Assembly: GCA_944393215.1 (NCBI GenBank)
Contig: CALXZL010000001.1
Span: forward strand, 199,718 to 263,717
Reading direction: 5' to 3'
Length of the DNA: 64,000 nucleotides
Origin: an uncultured Alphaproteobacteria bacterium
GTDB taxonomy: Bacteria; Pseudomonadota; Alphaproteobacteria; RF32; CAG-239
Shown here piece by piece: positions 55,090 through 64,000 of the stretch; position 1 is the first letter of the stretch; each line of letters begins with the position of its first letter. Under the pieces are notes generated by a model. That model worked only from the letters and a program-made list of their open reading frames with translations, was not told where the DNA came from and did not search any database. The translations under genes and the position numbers were made by a program.

Positions 55090-55479
55090 ATGGCATTTAT
55101 CAAGGCTCTTATCAGATTGATAGTCTTTGCAACAGTTTTGTATTTTGCCTTTATCAACAATGATTTGGCAATGTTCAGCTTATGGCCTTTTGATATAGAA
55201 GTGACAGTATCATTAAGTGTAGCGATAGTCTTTTTTGTTTTATTTGGATTTATATGGGGCAAGTTCGATTCTTGGTTTGCTTATTCGCCGCTGAGAACAG
55301 CTTTGCGCCGCCAGAAGAAAGAAAATAAAAAGCTCAATAAAGAGCAAGAAAAATTAACCAAAGAAGTAGAAGGTTTACAGGGGGATATAAGTGAGCTTAA
55401 GGAAAGAGAAGCGTCAATGCCGAAAGCTCCGCTCCGTCAAAGGATAGCCTATTGGTTTAAGCGCAAAAAAGCAGATTAA
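55090..55479 (+). CDS. lapA: LapA-family (DUF1049) membrane protein
   Basis: 129 residues: two membrane helices (about 8-24 and 40-62) around a short loop with FSLWPFDIEV, then a basic coiled coil (RRQKKENKKLNKEQEKL). In E. coli the LapA-LapB pair acts in control of lipopolysaccharide synthesis through LpxC turnover; lapB is not adjacent here. AAAGGAT precedes the ATG. The ihfB-lapA linkage is common in alphaproteobacteria. Confidence 0.85.
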   Translation: MAFIKALIRLIVFATVLYFAFINNDLAMFSLWPFDIEVTVSLSVAIVFFVLFGFIWGKFDSWFAYSPLRTALRRQKKENKKLNKEQEKLTKEVEGLQGDISELKEREASMPKAPLRQRIAYWFKRKKAD

Positions 55480-55498
55480 TAAGAAAAAGGTAAAAGAG

Positions 55499-56380
55499 AT
55501 GAATTGGCTTACAGACTTTGTCAGACCTAAAGTAAAAAAAATAACGGCAAAAGAGATTGCCGACAATTTATGGACGAAGTGTCCGAATTGCGGGCAAATG
55601 CTTTTCAACAAAGAGTTGGAAAAGAACAATTTTGTTTGTCACAAGTGTGATCATCACTTACGCTTATCGGTAAAGAAGCGTTTGGAAATGTTGTTTGACA
55701 ACGGAGAATACAAAGAAATCATATTACCAAAATTGAAGGAAGATCCCCTTAATTTTAAAGATTCAAAAAAATATACCGACAGATTAAGAACATATCGAAA
55801 GAACACCGGAGAAGAAGATGCCATAAAGGTAGCCCAAGGAGAGATTGGTGGCATAACAGCGGTTGTTGCCGCCATGGATTTTTCTTTTATGGGCGGCTCA
55901 ATGGGTATGGCAGTCGGTGAAGGTATTGTTAAAGCTGCAGAGACTGCCATGAAGAATAATTGTCCGTTGATAACGGTCACGGCATCGGGAGGAGCACGCA
56001 TGCAGGAAGGAATGCTTTCATTGATGCAAATGGCAAGAACAACGGCGGCTGTAAACATGGTCAAAGAAAAAGGATTACCATATATTGTCATTTTGACGGA
56101 TCCGACCACCGGCGGAGTTTCAGCATCATTTGCCATGTTGGGAGATATTCATATTGCTGAAAAAGGTTGTATGATTGGTTTTGCCGGAGCAAGAGTGATT
56201 GAACAGACCATTCGTGAAAAATTACCGGAAGGTTTCCAGCGTGCCGAATATTTGAAAGAACACGGTATGGTAGATATGGTCGTTCGCCGCGCCGAAATGA
56301 AAAACGAGTTGGTTAAGGTAATCAGCATTTTAATGCACCAAAAACCAAAGTTGAATACCTTGTCTATTACAGCAAGATAA
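55499..56380 (+). CDS. accD: Acetyl-CoA carboxylase carboxyltransferase subunit beta
   Basis: 293 residues. The four-Cys zinc finger is present (Cys28, 31, 47, 50 in CPNC and CHKC). The crotonase-like domain has FMGGSMGMAVGEGIVKA, TASGGARMQEGMLSLMQMA, DPTTGGVSASFAMLGDIHIAE and GFAGARVIEQTI. It forms the carboxyltransferase with AccA, encoded 2 kb upstream in the same direction. folC, its common downstream neighbour, is absent; a terminator follows. Confidence 0.97.
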   Translation: MNWLTDFVRPKVKKITAKEIADNLWTKCPNCGQMLFNKELEKNNFVCHKCDHHLRLSVKKRLEMLFDNGEYKEIILPKLKEDPLNFKDSKKYTDRLRTYRKNTGEEDAIKVAQGEIGGITAVVAAMDFSFMGGSMGMAVGEGIVKAAETAMKNNCPLITVTASGGARMQEGMLSLMQMARTTAAVNMVKEKGLPYIVILTDPTTGGVSASFAMLGDIHIAEKGCMIGFAGARVIEQTIREKLPEGFQRAEYLKEHGMVDMVVRRAEMKNELVKVISILMHQKPKLNTLSITAR

Positions 56381-56390
56381 AGTTGAAATA

Positions 56391-56422
56391 AAAAAAGGGA
56401 GTGCACAAACACTCCCTTTTTT
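56391..56422. terminator. Hairpin terminator after accD
   Basis: AAAAAAGGGAGTG pairs with CACTCCCTTTTTT across a short loop. It is symmetrical enough to act on both strands. Confidence 0.92.
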
Positions 56423-56424
56423 CT

Positions 56425-56536
56425 GAACGAGGCACGAAAGATACGCCAAGGACGGAAACAGCAACGCGGCTTCGCGGCATGGGCAACTCGGCAATCAAAC
56501 TGATGCGATCAACGCGTTGCTTTTGAAGCTGGTTCA
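56425..56536. other. G+C-rich, self-complementary intergenic block
   Basis: Between the accD terminator and the phosphorylase gene, visibly richer in G+C than the flanks. GCAACGCG (56461-56468) can pair with CGCGTTGC (56513-56520), and GAAC at 56425 with GTTC at 56532. CGCGGCTTCGCGG forms an alternative local hairpin. No start with a ribosome-binding site. It could be a small RNA, a leader of the phosphorylase gene, or a dispersed repeat; the strand is undecided. On the minus strand it would run straight into the accD terminator. Confidence 0.4.
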
Positions 56537-56602
56537 CTTGTTTAGGGTTTATTAAATAATCTATGACATACTCTTTATATTCAAAAAGATTTTGAGGAAA
56601 AA

Positions 56603-58099
56603 ATGCTGAGCTTAAAACACGTTGCCATAAGTTCTTTTAATGAAAATTTAGCTTATATTCACCGTGATTGTGATGCTTATAAGATAGATGACATTCGCTC
56701 TCTGACAAAAATAGAAATACACGGAGGCGTAAAGCCGGTGTTTGCCTTTTTGCAGGTAGTTGATGATGATGAGTTGGTCAAACCCAATGAAGTTGGCTTA
56801 AATAATGAGGCTTTTGAGTGTATCAATCTACCGGAAGGAGCAAATGTTACCATAACCATATCATCGCCACCGCCAAGCTTGGCATCAATAAAGCGTAAAA
56901 TTGCCGGTAACATCTTAAGCTCGGGCGAATATAGTGCTATCGTTAATGATATTGATTCAAAAAGATATTCCAATATGGATATTGTTTCATTTTTGGTCGC
57001 GAGCGGATCTTTTATGACGGCACCGGAAGTTTTGTCTTTTACCGAAGCTTTGGTGGGAGAAAACACCTTAAGTTGGGATAATGAAAATATTGTTGTTGAT
57101 CATCACTGCTTAGGTGGAATTCCGGGGAATAAAACCGATATAATCATCACGGCAATAGTTGCCGCCTATGGCTTACCCATGCCCAAAACGGCATCTCGTT
57201 CTTTAACCTCATGTGCCGGAGTGGCAGATACAATGTCAGTTTTGGCAAATGTAGATTTAGATGAAGAAGAATTGCGCCGAGTTATTCAAGAAACCAGAGG
57301 CGCAATTGTCAATTATGAGAGTTTATCAATTGCCGAAGTCAACAAACTTGTATCTTCGGTAGAAAGAAACATCGGTTTGACACAATTACATCATATAGCA
57401 GCATCCATTTTGGCAATAAAATTAGCGGCAGGTGTCACGCATTTGGTCATAGATATTCCGGTTGGTCCCAATTCACGTATCAAGCGCACCGGCGAAGCCA
57501 TGAGATTACGCAAATTGATAGAATACGTAGGAGACATGCTTTCAATCGAGATAGATGCCGTAATCACCGACGGCAGTGAGCCGATAGGAAACGGCGTCGG
57601 CGCGGTATTGGAAGCCAGAGACGTGATGAAGGTTTTGCGTAACAAAGAAGATGCTCCGCAAGATTTGAAGGAAAAATCCTTATTTTTGGCTGGTAGAATT
57701 TTGGAATTTGATCCCAAACTGCGCGGAGGGCAGGGTTACCATGTGGCTAAAGAAATTTTAACCTCCGGTCGTGCTTTGGAGACGATGAATAAAATTATTC
57801 ACGCTCAAGGCAAAGCACCGCAACCGCAACTCGGACATTTAACCCGAGACATTGTTTCTAATATATCCGGCGTGGTTGAGAGCATTGATAATGAACGCAT
57901 CAACAAAATCGGCGTCATGGCAGGAGCTTCGCAATATCCCGGTGCCGGTTTGGATTTGCTGAAAAAAGTGGGAGACAGAGTAGAACAGGGTGAAACTTTG
58001 TTCCGCATTCACTCAGTCAACTCCACCGATTTTGCTTTTGCCAACAGCATGGTCGACGGTTACACCGGCTATGAAATCTCCGGCAGAAGCAAATATTAA
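56603..58099 (+). CDS. Thymidine phosphorylase / AMP phosphorylase family protein
   Basis: 498 residues. Longer than E. coli DeoA because of an N-terminal beta domain like that of archaeal AMP phosphorylases. The phosphorylase core has the signature region KTASRSLTSCAGVADTMSVL, with GGIPGNKTDI, IPVGPNSRIKRTGEAM and DGSEPIGNGVGAVLEARD. It splits a nucleoside or nucleoside monophosphate with phosphate. Some bacteria with this family are annotated as thymidine phosphorylase and others as AMP phosphorylase; I cannot separate them here. GAGGAAA precedes the ATG. Confidence 0.9.
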   Translation: MLSLKHVAISSFNENLAYIHRDCDAYKIDDIRSLTKIEIHGGVKPVFAFLQVVDDDELVKPNEVGLNNEAFECINLPEGANVTITISSPPPSLASIKRKIAGNILSSGEYSAIVNDIDSKRYSNMDIVSFLVASGSFMTAPEVLSFTEALVGENTLSWDNENIVVDHHCLGGIPGNKTDIIITAIVAAYGLPMPKTASRSLTSCAGVADTMSVLANVDLDEEELRRVIQETRGAIVNYESLSIAEVNKLVSSVERNIGLTQLHHIAASILAIKLAAGVTHLVIDIPVGPNSRIKRTGEAMRLRKLIEYVGDMLSIEIDAVITDGSEPIGNGVGAVLEARDVMKVLRNKEDAPQDLKEKSLFLAGRILEFDPKLRGGQGYHVAKEILTSGRALETMNKIIHAQGKAPQPQLGHLTRDIVSNISGVVESIDNERINKIGVMAGASQYPGAGLDLLKKVGDRVEQGETLFRIHSVNSTDFAFANSMVDGYTGYEISGRSKY

Positions 58100-58129
58100 A
58101 AAACTTTCAAAAAAAATTTACTTGCCCTA

Positions 58130-58158
58130 TTGCATAGGCTCATTTGTCTTCCTATATA
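58130..58158 (+). promoter_or_regulatory. Candidate RpoH-type promoter of dnaK
   Basis: TTGCAT (58130-58135), 15 bases, then CCTATAT (58151-58157), about 45 bases before the dnaK ATG. The C-C-TATAT -10 is like heat-shock promoters of alphaproteobacteria. The same DNA also reads as a sigma-70 promoter (17 bases to TATATA). Confidence 0.5.
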
Positions 58159-58203
58159 GACTAGTAGAAAAATTAAACACCAGTTTAACAAAGGAAATAA
58201 AAC

Positions 58204-60102
58204 ATGAGCAATAAAGTAATAGGTATTGACTTGGGTACAACCAACTCCTGCTTTGCCGTAATGGAAGGCGGAGAAGCCAAAGTTTTGGAAAACTCCGAAG
58301 GCGCAAGAACAACCCCGTCCATGGTTGCTTTTACCGACACGGAACGCTTGGTCGGCTATCCGGCAAAACGTCAAGCCGTAACCAACCCTGAAAATACCTT
58401 GTTTGCAATCAAACGTTTAATCGGTCGTCGTTTTGATTCTCCGGAAGTACAAAAGGACAAAAACATTGTTCCGTATAAAATTGTTCCGGGAGACAACGGC
58501 GATGCTTGGGTAGAAGTTAAAGGACAAAAATATGCTCCTTCGCAAATTTCTGCCATGATTTTGCAAAAATTAAAAGAATACGCCGAAAGCTATTTGGGTG
58601 AAAAAATTGAAAAAGCAGTTATTACCGTTCCGGCATATTTTAACGATTCTCAACGTCAAGCCACCAAAGATGCAGGTAAAATCGCCGGCTTAGACGTTTT
58701 ACGTATCATCAACGAGCCGACAGCTGCCGCCTTGGCTTACGGTATGGATAAAAAAGCATCAGGCACCATTGCCGTTTATGACCTTGGTGGTGGTACCTTT
58801 GATATTTCCATTTTGGAAATCGGTGACGGCGTATTTGAAGTAAAATCCACCAACGGTGATACCTTCTTGGGTGGTGAAGACTTTGACCGCCGCATTTTGG
58901 ACTATTTGGTAGAAGAGTTCAAAAAAGAGTCCGGTATTGATTTGAAAAATGACCGTTTGGCTTTGCAACGTTTGAAGGAAGCTGCTGAAAAGGCAAAAAT
59001 CGAGTTGTCTTCAACCACACAAACCGAAATCAACTTGCCGTTCATCACGGCAGATGCTACCGGTCCGAAACACCTTAACATCAAATTAAGTCGTGCCAAA
59101 TTAGAAGATTTGGTTGCCGATTTAATTGAAAAGACGGTAGAACCTTGCAAAAAAGCTTTGGCTGATGCCGGTTTGAAAGCAAACGAAATCAGCGAAGTTA
59201 TCTTGGTCGGTGGTATGACGCGTATGCCGAAAGTCCAAGAAAAAGTAAAAGAAATCTTCGGCAAAGAACCGCACAAAGGCGTTAACCCGGATGAAGTTGT
59301 TGCCGTTGGTGCCGCAATTCAAGGCGGTGTCTTAATGGGTGATGTTAAAGACGTGTTGCTCTTGGATGTAACACCGTTGTCTTTGGGTATTGAAACTTTG
59401 GGCGGTGTATTTACACGTTTGATTGACAGAAACACCACGATTCCGACCAGAAAATCTCAAGTTTTCTCAACGGCTGAAGATGGTCAAACCGCTGTGACGA
59501 TTCGCGTCTTCCAAGGTGAACGTGAAATGGCTGCCGACAACAAATTGCTTGGTCAATTTGACTTAGTCGGAATTCCGCCTGCACCGCGTGGTATGCCGCA
59601 AATTGAAGTAACTTTCGATATTGATGCTAACGGTATTGTTAACGTATCAGCCAAAGATAAAGCCACCAACAAAGAGCAAGCAATCCGTATTCAAGCCAGT
59701 GGTGGTTTGTCTGATGCTGATATTGAAAAGATGGTTAAAGATGCCGAAGCCAACGCTGAAGCCGATAAAAAGCGCAAAGAGTTGGTTGAAGCCAAAAACC
59801 AAGGTGAAGCATTAGTTTTAAGCACCGAAAAAACCTTGAAGGAACATGGTGATAAAATTTCTGCTGCTGAAAAGAGCAAGATTGAAGAAGAAATCAAAAC
59901 TTTGAAATCTGCTTTGGAAGGCGAAGATTTGGAAAATATCAAAGCCAAGACCGAAAGCTTGATGCAAGCTTCATTGAAACTCGGTGAAGCAATGTACAAA
60001 CAAGCTGAAACGGCTCAAAGCACAGCTAATGCAGCCGGTCCGGAAGCAGAAGAAAAGAAAGATGAAAAAGTTGTAGACGCAGACTTTGAAGAAGTTAAAT
60101 AA
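58204..60102 (+). CDS. dnaK: Molecular chaperone DnaK (Hsp70)
   Basis: 632 residues. The ATPase domain opens with [18 protein letters not shown] and has [45 protein letters not shown] and [15 protein letters not shown]. The linker is [19 protein letters not shown] split by one residue from GVFTRLI. The lid is followed by a tail ending [21 protein letters not shown] precedes the ATG. Neither grpE nor dnaJ adjoins; a terminator follows at once. The only J-protein in the window is the atypical one at 37425. Confidence 0.98.
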   Translation: MSNKVIGIDLGTTNSCFAVMEGGEAKVLENSEGARTTPSMVAFTDTERLVGYPAKRQAVTNPENTLFAIKRLIGRRFDSPEVQKDKNIVPYKIVPGDNGDAWVEVKGQKYAPSQISAMILQKLKEYAESYLGEKIEKAVITVPAYFNDSQRQATKDAGKIAGLDVLRIINEPTAAALAYGMDKKASGTIAVYDLGGGTFDISILEIGDGVFEVKSTNGDTFLGGEDFDRRILDYLVEEFKKESGIDLKNDRLALQRLKEAAEKAKIELSSTTQTEINLPFITADATGPKHLNIKLSRAKLEDLVADLIEKTVEPCKKALADAGLKANEISEVILVGGMTRMPKVQEKVKEIFGKEPHKGVNPDEVVAVGAAIQGGVLMGDVKDVLLLDVTPLSLGIETLGGVFTRLIDRNTTIPTRKSQVFSTAEDGQTAVTIRVFQGEREMAADNKLLGQFDLVGIPPAPRGMPQIEVTFDIDANGIVNVSAKDKATNKEQAIRIQASGGLSDADIEKMVKDAEANAEADKKRKELVEAKNQGEALVLSTEKTLKEHGDKISAAEKSKIEEEIKTLKSALEGEDLENIKAKTESLMQASLKLGEAMYKQAETAQSTANAAGPEAEEKKDEKVVDADFEEVK

Positions 60103-60120
60103 CAACTTTGCATAAGCAAG

Positions 60121-60151
60121 AAAAAACCCTGCCGATTGGCAGGGTTTTTTT
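60121..60151. terminator. Hairpin terminator after dnaK
   Basis: AAAAAACCCTGCC (60121-60133), loop GATT, GGCAGGGTTTTTT (60138-60150). It serves dnaK and the convergent gene at 60156. Confidence 0.94.
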
Positions 60152-60155
60152 GATG

Positions 60156-61901
60156 TTATCTTTCAACAGTATCTTTCACCCGCTCCCTTCGAGAAGAAGA
60201 GCGTTTAAGCTTTTCATCCGGTACGCGAGTTTTCTTTTTCTTTTTATCTTTATCTTCGGTACGAGGTTTATCGGTTTTGTCTTTTTTATCTTTAGATTTA
60301 GAGCGACCTGTTTTTTCCTCTTGCAAATCTTCCTTGCGGTTTCTGACACGGTCAGAAGCAGCTTTGACAGATAATTTATCTTCTAACTTCAGCCTTAAAT
60401 CTTCGGGAATATCAGTCAAATCTTCAATTTTTGGCGGATTAACCATTTTGACCTTAGGATCATTAAGGCAAGCCAACATTAATTTGGCTTTAAATACAGG
60501 GTTTTTAATATTTCCGAAACGAATTTCCGGACCGTTTTTCTTGGCTTGAGCAACGAGTTCGGTAAAAAATTCATCCGAAGGGACTTTACCATTTTTACCT
60601 TTAACCACAATATCTTCTTTTTTACGATAAGTGACATCAGCTTCAAACTCATCTTTTTTAACATTTTCAGTACTATTATAGACTTTAAAAGTCAAAGCGG
60701 TAGGGGAGTCGGATTTATATGCTTGAACAACCTTATTATTTTTCTCTCCCCATTTTTTCCAAGAAGATAGGGTTTCTTTTCTCCATCCGGACAAAGAATT
60801 AGTGATATCTTCTTCGTTTTCTTGTTCGTCTTTATCAGAATTGTCAAGCTCACTCACGGATAATATATTTTCCGGCAAGCTTTCCTCTTCTCCTTCAGAG
60901 ACCACCAAACGAGCTCTGTTTTGTTCACCGGTTGGTTCTACCGAGTTTTCCTCAACAGGAGTAGGTGTTTCATGCACGGGAGTATTATTTTCTCCTTCTT
61001 CATCATCTTCTTCAAAGCTGATAGTGGTCTGTCCCACCGGGTTGGTTTGCTCAGCAACTTCTTCGGGCTTTTGATTATCGGGTTTTTGTTGCAAGTTCTC
61101 TTTAAGAGAATTGAGCTTGTTAAGTGTCTCAACCACAGTATCATTATTCGGCATATTCAAATTTTTGAGATAGTCTTCCAGAAAATAAATCTCTTCGGCA
61201 TTGGGTTTCCACGCCCCGGTACAAATATCATCGAGGCGATAGATAAAAATTCTGGTTAACAGGGCTTCTCTCTCAATTTTTTGCTCCTTAGGATTTTCCT
61301 GATTATATTTAGTTACCCCGTCCAGAAGCTTTGTTATCAACTGAATCGGCATTTTAGGAAAATGATTAAATTCTTTGCGCAAAGGGCTCCAATTATCGGC
61401 TTGAATCAAATCGGCAACTTTTCTGCCTGAAGAGGCAAAACGAAAGAAATCAACAATCTTTTGACGCTGATTCCGTCTGATTAAGTCAGTCTCCTCAGAA
61501 GAAGGAAGATCCATTTCTTCTTGAATATCGGGAATATTTTTCACAATTTTTTGAAAATTTGCATCGGCATCCATATCAATAAACCGATCAGACCGAATAA
61601 ACAAACCTTGAGAAGCTTTATTTTTAACAGTATCTATCTCTTTTGAGGAAAGATCAATTAAAGAAAATTTCCACCAACTGTCAACATGATCGGCATCGCG
61701 TTGAGTTAAAGCCACGCGGTTTTCCAAAAAAGCTTTCATTTGTCGAGCACAATATTGACCAAATTCATCACTTTGTTGCAAAACGCTCGAAGCATATCCC
61801 TTGCCCATTTCTTTATCAAGCTTATGTACGGCTTTATAAATCTCAAAAGGAGATTTTCCGATTAAAGATTGAACAAATTCGTCCGTGTTAAAATCAGTCA
61901 T
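60156..61901 (-). CDS. Hypothetical protein with the C-terminal module shared with the archaemetzincin-like protein
   Basis: 581 residues; AGGA eight bases before the ATG. No signal peptide or membrane helix. Residues 1-270 are helical and unrecognised; 275-385 are a low-complexity acidic linker (Glu, Pro, Thr, Asn). Residues about 419-505 form a module matching residues 643-745 of the product of 17647-19995: FGNIKNPVFKAKLMLACL (462-479) agrees at 14 of 18 positions, with a similar helix before it (FTELVAQAKKNG) and xMVNPPK after it. A very basic Lys/Arg/Ser tail closes the protein, as in the other member. It follows the 61911 gene by nine bases, so the two form an operon. Confidence 0.75.
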   Translation of the reverse strand: MTDFNTDEFVQSLIGKSPFEIYKAVHKLDKEMGKGYASSVLQQSDEFGQYCARQMKAFLENRVALTQRDADHVDSWWKFSLIDLSSKEIDTVKNKASQGLFIRSDRFIDMDADANFQKIVKNIPDIQEEMDLPSSEETDLIRRNQRQKIVDFFRFASSGRKVADLIQADNWSPLRKEFNHFPKMPIQLITKLLDGVTKYNQENPKEQKIEREALLTRIFIYRLDDICTGAWKPNAEEIYFLEDYLKNLNMPNNDTVVETLNKLNSLKENLQQKPDNQKPEEVAEQTNPVGQTTISFEEDDEEGENNTPVHETPTPVEENSVEPTGEQNRARLVVSEGEEESLPENILSVSELDNSDKDEQENEEDITNSLSGWRKETLSSWKKWGEKNNKVVQAYKSDSPTALTFKVYNSTENVKKDEFEADVTYRKKEDIVVKGKNGKVPSDEFFTELVAQAKKNGPEIRFGNIKNPVFKAKLMLACLNDPKVKMVNPPKIEDLTDIPEDLRLKLEDKLSVKAASDRVRNRKEDLQEEKTGRSKSKDKKDKTDKPRTEDKDKKKKKTRVPDEKLKRSSSRRERVKDTVER

Positions 61902-61910
61902 GGTTTTGTC

Positions 61911-64000
61911 CTATCTTGTCTCTTGTTTGTTTGATCGACTATAATTTTTATTCAAAGTTTTCATTTTATCGCGAACATCTTTACCCTTGCTTTTAATGAT
62001 AGATTGCTCCAAGGGTTTGCCCTCTGCAATATATTTATTTAAATCAACGATTTCTACATTACTTTCAGGTTTTGTATATTTTTCCTTCATCTTCGGATTC
62101 AAAGAAATATCTCTTGATGCATCTGCGACAACATTATCTTTTTTAGCAAAATGCAATATATATTTGGTAAAGTGAGATAAAGTAATTTTATTTGCAAAAT
62201 TATCTTTAGTTAAATTACTTTGCATCAAGCTTTGACGAGCTTCCATAACAATGGCGGCTTTGTCTCGAGAGTCAGTCATTTGTTTGGTGTAATAGTCTTT
62301 GCGGATAGGTTTGCCCGAAGCCGACATTTCGGTATCACCGGGGACATTCTCCTCAATAACTTTATCCAAGCGAGCTCTTCTGAGCAACAGATATTGTGTC
62401 ATATTTTGTTCGGGTGCTTCAGCTTGACGCTCAACTTCTACGCGGTTGCAATAATCCTTCCATACTTTATCTTTTCCGGGCGTCATATCCGGCTCAATTC
62501 CATAAACAATTTTATATTCATCAAGCAAGAATTTTTTGCTCGGATCCGGAGTTTTAGCCGGAGGAGTTTTGTCCGGAGTTTTATTCGGCGTTACGGCAGG
62601 CGGTACAACCGGCGTCTTATCAGGAGTGACGGCAGGAGGTACGACCGGTATTTTATCTTGACTTCCGACTTTATCAGCTTTAGCACCGGGACGGATTTTG
62701 TTTTTAAACTTGTTCCAAGAAGAAACAACCCATCCGAATACACCGCCGGCAGGAGCCGTTACTTCATCTTCAACCGTTTTTATAATAGGCTTTTTATCTA
62801 TATCATCTTGAATTTGAATTCCATGGGGGTGATCCTTGTAAGAATAAAGCTCGGAACCTAAACTATCTAAAATCTTAGAATGTCCGTTTTCACCGACGTT
62901 ATATTGAATAACATCAAGTTGTTTAGCCCCTTCGGGAGTGAGTTTACCTTCCAATAATCCGTCAAGCAGGGATTTATAATCGCCAAATTTTTCGCCAACG
63001 GTTTTTCCGTCAGGAAGAACAAAGTCACTGTTACGGTGCAATCTTTCAAAAGAAGCAAGCTTACGTAACATAACTTCTTCATTGCCAACGCCTTCCTTCC
63101 ACCCGAGTTTAGGCATTTGTTCTTTAAGAGCCGAAATGGCTTTATCGTGCTGTTCAGGTGTCCACCAAGCATCGTTAGAATAGTTATCAGGGTTTCGATA
63201 AGCCGGAATATCATGCGGACCTTCACCGCGATATTCCCACATACTATTTGTGTTATTGCGTGCGGTTACCTTAGCAATTTGGTCATCACTATATGTTTTA
63301 ACTTCACCGACTTTAACATCTTTATAGTCATCAATCACTTCATGAGTATTAGGCTTAATATCATGGAGACCGTCTTGACGTCCGTAATAGCCACCGGCAA
63401 GAACGGCAGCGGCATTAGCGGCACCAAGAGCAAAAGCAGTTAATCTGTTATGTCCTTTAAGGCGCATATCTCGGTAAGGTTGAGCAAAACGCAAGCCGGT
63501 ACCAATGCCGAAGGAACCGATAGCACAAGCCGCGGCAGGAATAGATAATTCCGGAGCATTAGCCATTGCAAAAGCAGCGGAAGCACAGGCTAAGGTTGTT
63601 GTTGCAATGGAAGCATGAAGCATACGGTCTTTTTTAAATTCCTTCCAACCATATTTTTCCCCGCGAGCTTTAGCGGCTTTTTTACGAGACCAAATTTGCA
63701 AAGCAGTTGATGCGGCGCCGACAGTTATGGCAGTACCCAAAGCCAAAGCCGAGCTTCCGATTAAAGAGATACCACCGGTTGCGGCAGCATTGGTAATCAA
63801 ACGCGAACCGACATAAGCCATGGTTCCGCCCATAGCCACACCCCAAATAGCGCGTTTGAGAGCACCTTTTTTCACATCTTTACTTTTTCTGCCACGATTC
63901 GGAGCTTGTTTATCAATAGATTGAATTTGTTCAAACAAAACAGAGTTTGTAAATTCGGCATTATTTTTACCGAGTTTTTTGTTCAAACGATTAGTAAAGA
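61911..64000 (-). CDS. Large hypothetical protein with hydrophobic N-terminal region, 5' end beyond the window
   Basis: At least 695 codons; the frame is open to the right edge, and the first visible candidate start, TTG at 63986, has no convincing ribosome-binding site, so the true start is probably outside. The N-terminal quarter is basic, followed by several Ala/Gly-rich hydrophobic segments (about residues 33-175) that could span a membrane. The middle has polar, charged text, then a Pro/Lys/Thr repeat linker (62545-62665), and a charged helical C-terminus. No family recognised. It is upstream of the 60156 gene in one operon; it lacks the shared C-terminal module. Confidence 0.7.
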   Translation of the reverse strand, partial: FTNRLNKKLGKNNAEFTNSVLFEQIQSIDKQAPNRGRKSKDVKKGALKRAIWGVAMGGTMAYVGSRLITNAAATGGISLIGSSALALGTAITVGAASTALQIWSRKKAAKARGEKYGWKEFKKDRMLHASIATTTLACASAAFAMANAPELSIPAAACAIGSFGIGTGLRFAQPYRDMRLKGHNRLTAFALGAANAAAVLAGGYYGRQDGLHDIKPNTHEVIDDYKDVKVGEVKTYSDDQIAKVTARNNTNSMWEYRGEGPHDIPAYRNPDNYSNDAWWTPEQHDKAISALKEQMPKLGWKEGVGNEEVMLRKLASFERLHRNSDFVLPDGKTVGEKFGDYKSLLDGLLEGKLTPEGAKQLDVIQYNVGENGHSKILDSLGSELYSYKDHPHGIQIQDDIDKKPIIKTVEDEVTAPAGGVFGWVVSSWNKFKNKIRPGAKADKVGSQDKIPVVPPAVTPDKTPVVPPAVTPNKTPDKTPPAKTPDPSKKFLLDEYKIVYGIEPDMTPGKDKVWKDYCNRVEVERQAEAPEQNMTQYLLLRRARLDKVIEENVPGDTEMSASGKPIRKDYYTKQMTDSRDKAAIVMEARQSLMQSNLTKDNFANKITLSHFTKYILHFAKKDNVVADASRDISLNPKMKEKYTKPESNVEIVDLNKYIAEGKPLEQSIIKSKGKDVRDKMKTLNKNYSRSNKQETR
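62591..62662. repeat. 36-base tandem repeat encoding a Pro-rich linker
   Basis: Two 36-base units (62591-62626 and 62627-62662) encode twelve-residue repeats, TPVVPPAVTPNK and IPVVPPAVTPDK, inside the 61911 gene. They differ mainly at third positions, so the repeat is old enough to have drifted or is selected at the protein level. Confidence 0.85.

Noticed and set aside
56440..56480. Possible SRP (4.5S) RNA core, because of a GGAA...AGCA-like stretch
   Set aside because: The bases flanking the GGAA loop do not pair as in SRP RNA and no long enclosing helix is present.

Overview
This is a low-G+C chromosomal segment from a Gram-negative bacterium, most likely an alphaproteobacterium. The evidence is gene order: an IalB-family gene before rlmN; gpmI-envC-ctpA-divergent polysaccharide deacetylase-rppH; lolA beside xthA; a mannose-type EIIA beside HPr; and mutM-(small secreted protein)-enoyl-CoA hydratase-rpsT-dnaA-dnaN-recF. 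A porin, LolA, lipoproteins and a YejA-type binding protein show an outer membrane. I would guess a small-genome, possibly host-associated lineage, but that is inference. No tRNA, rRNA, CRISPR array, insertion sequence or prophage was seen.

Layout. 1-5 kb: partial LpoA-like lipoprotein divergent from rsmI-yraN, then the CCA-adding enzyme, IalB-like protein and rlmN. 4.5-6.7 kb: two unrecognised genes. 6.7-12.5 kb: a minus-strand cell-envelope operon (gpmI, envC, ctpA, polysaccharide deacetylase, rppH). 12.6-20 kb: PBP1A with a tiny membrane protein, a ribbon-helix-helix protein, polA, and a large minus-strand protein with an archaemetzincin-like zinc site. 20-25 kb: gyrB, an unknown gene, a porin and an OmpR-type regulator. 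25.2-31.8 kb (minus): a lipoprotein, a 6S-like RNA, xthA, lolA, an orphan DNA methyltransferase, HPr and EIIA, recF, dnaN. 32-36 kb: dnaA, rpsT, an enoyl-CoA hydratase, mutM. 36-45 kb: accessory or decayed-looking genes (UbiB-like pseudokinase, J-protein, PAS protein without a kinase, tsaB, two membrane-anchored TPR proteins, a degenerate nuclease-fold protein). 45-51 kb: Lon-like protease, a tyrosine phosphatase, yejAB. 52-60 kb: accA, rmuC, ihfB, lapA, accD, a phosphorylase and dnaK. 60-64 kb: two large unknown proteins in one operon, the second sharing a C-terminal module with the metalloprotease-like protein of 17.6-20 kb.

Most of the window is core housekeeping: replication and repair (dnaA, dnaN, recF, polA, gyrB, xthA, mutM, rmuC, ihfB), envelope building, fatty-acid precursor supply and translation quality. 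The most novel items are the two proteins sharing a C-terminal module (one with a complete metzincin-like zinc signature), a rod-shaped RNA of 6S architecture with its own promoter and terminator, a UbiB-derived protein that has lost the kinase motifs, and a multi-PAS protein lacking its expected kinase half. All family assignments come from reading motifs and context; no database search was run.
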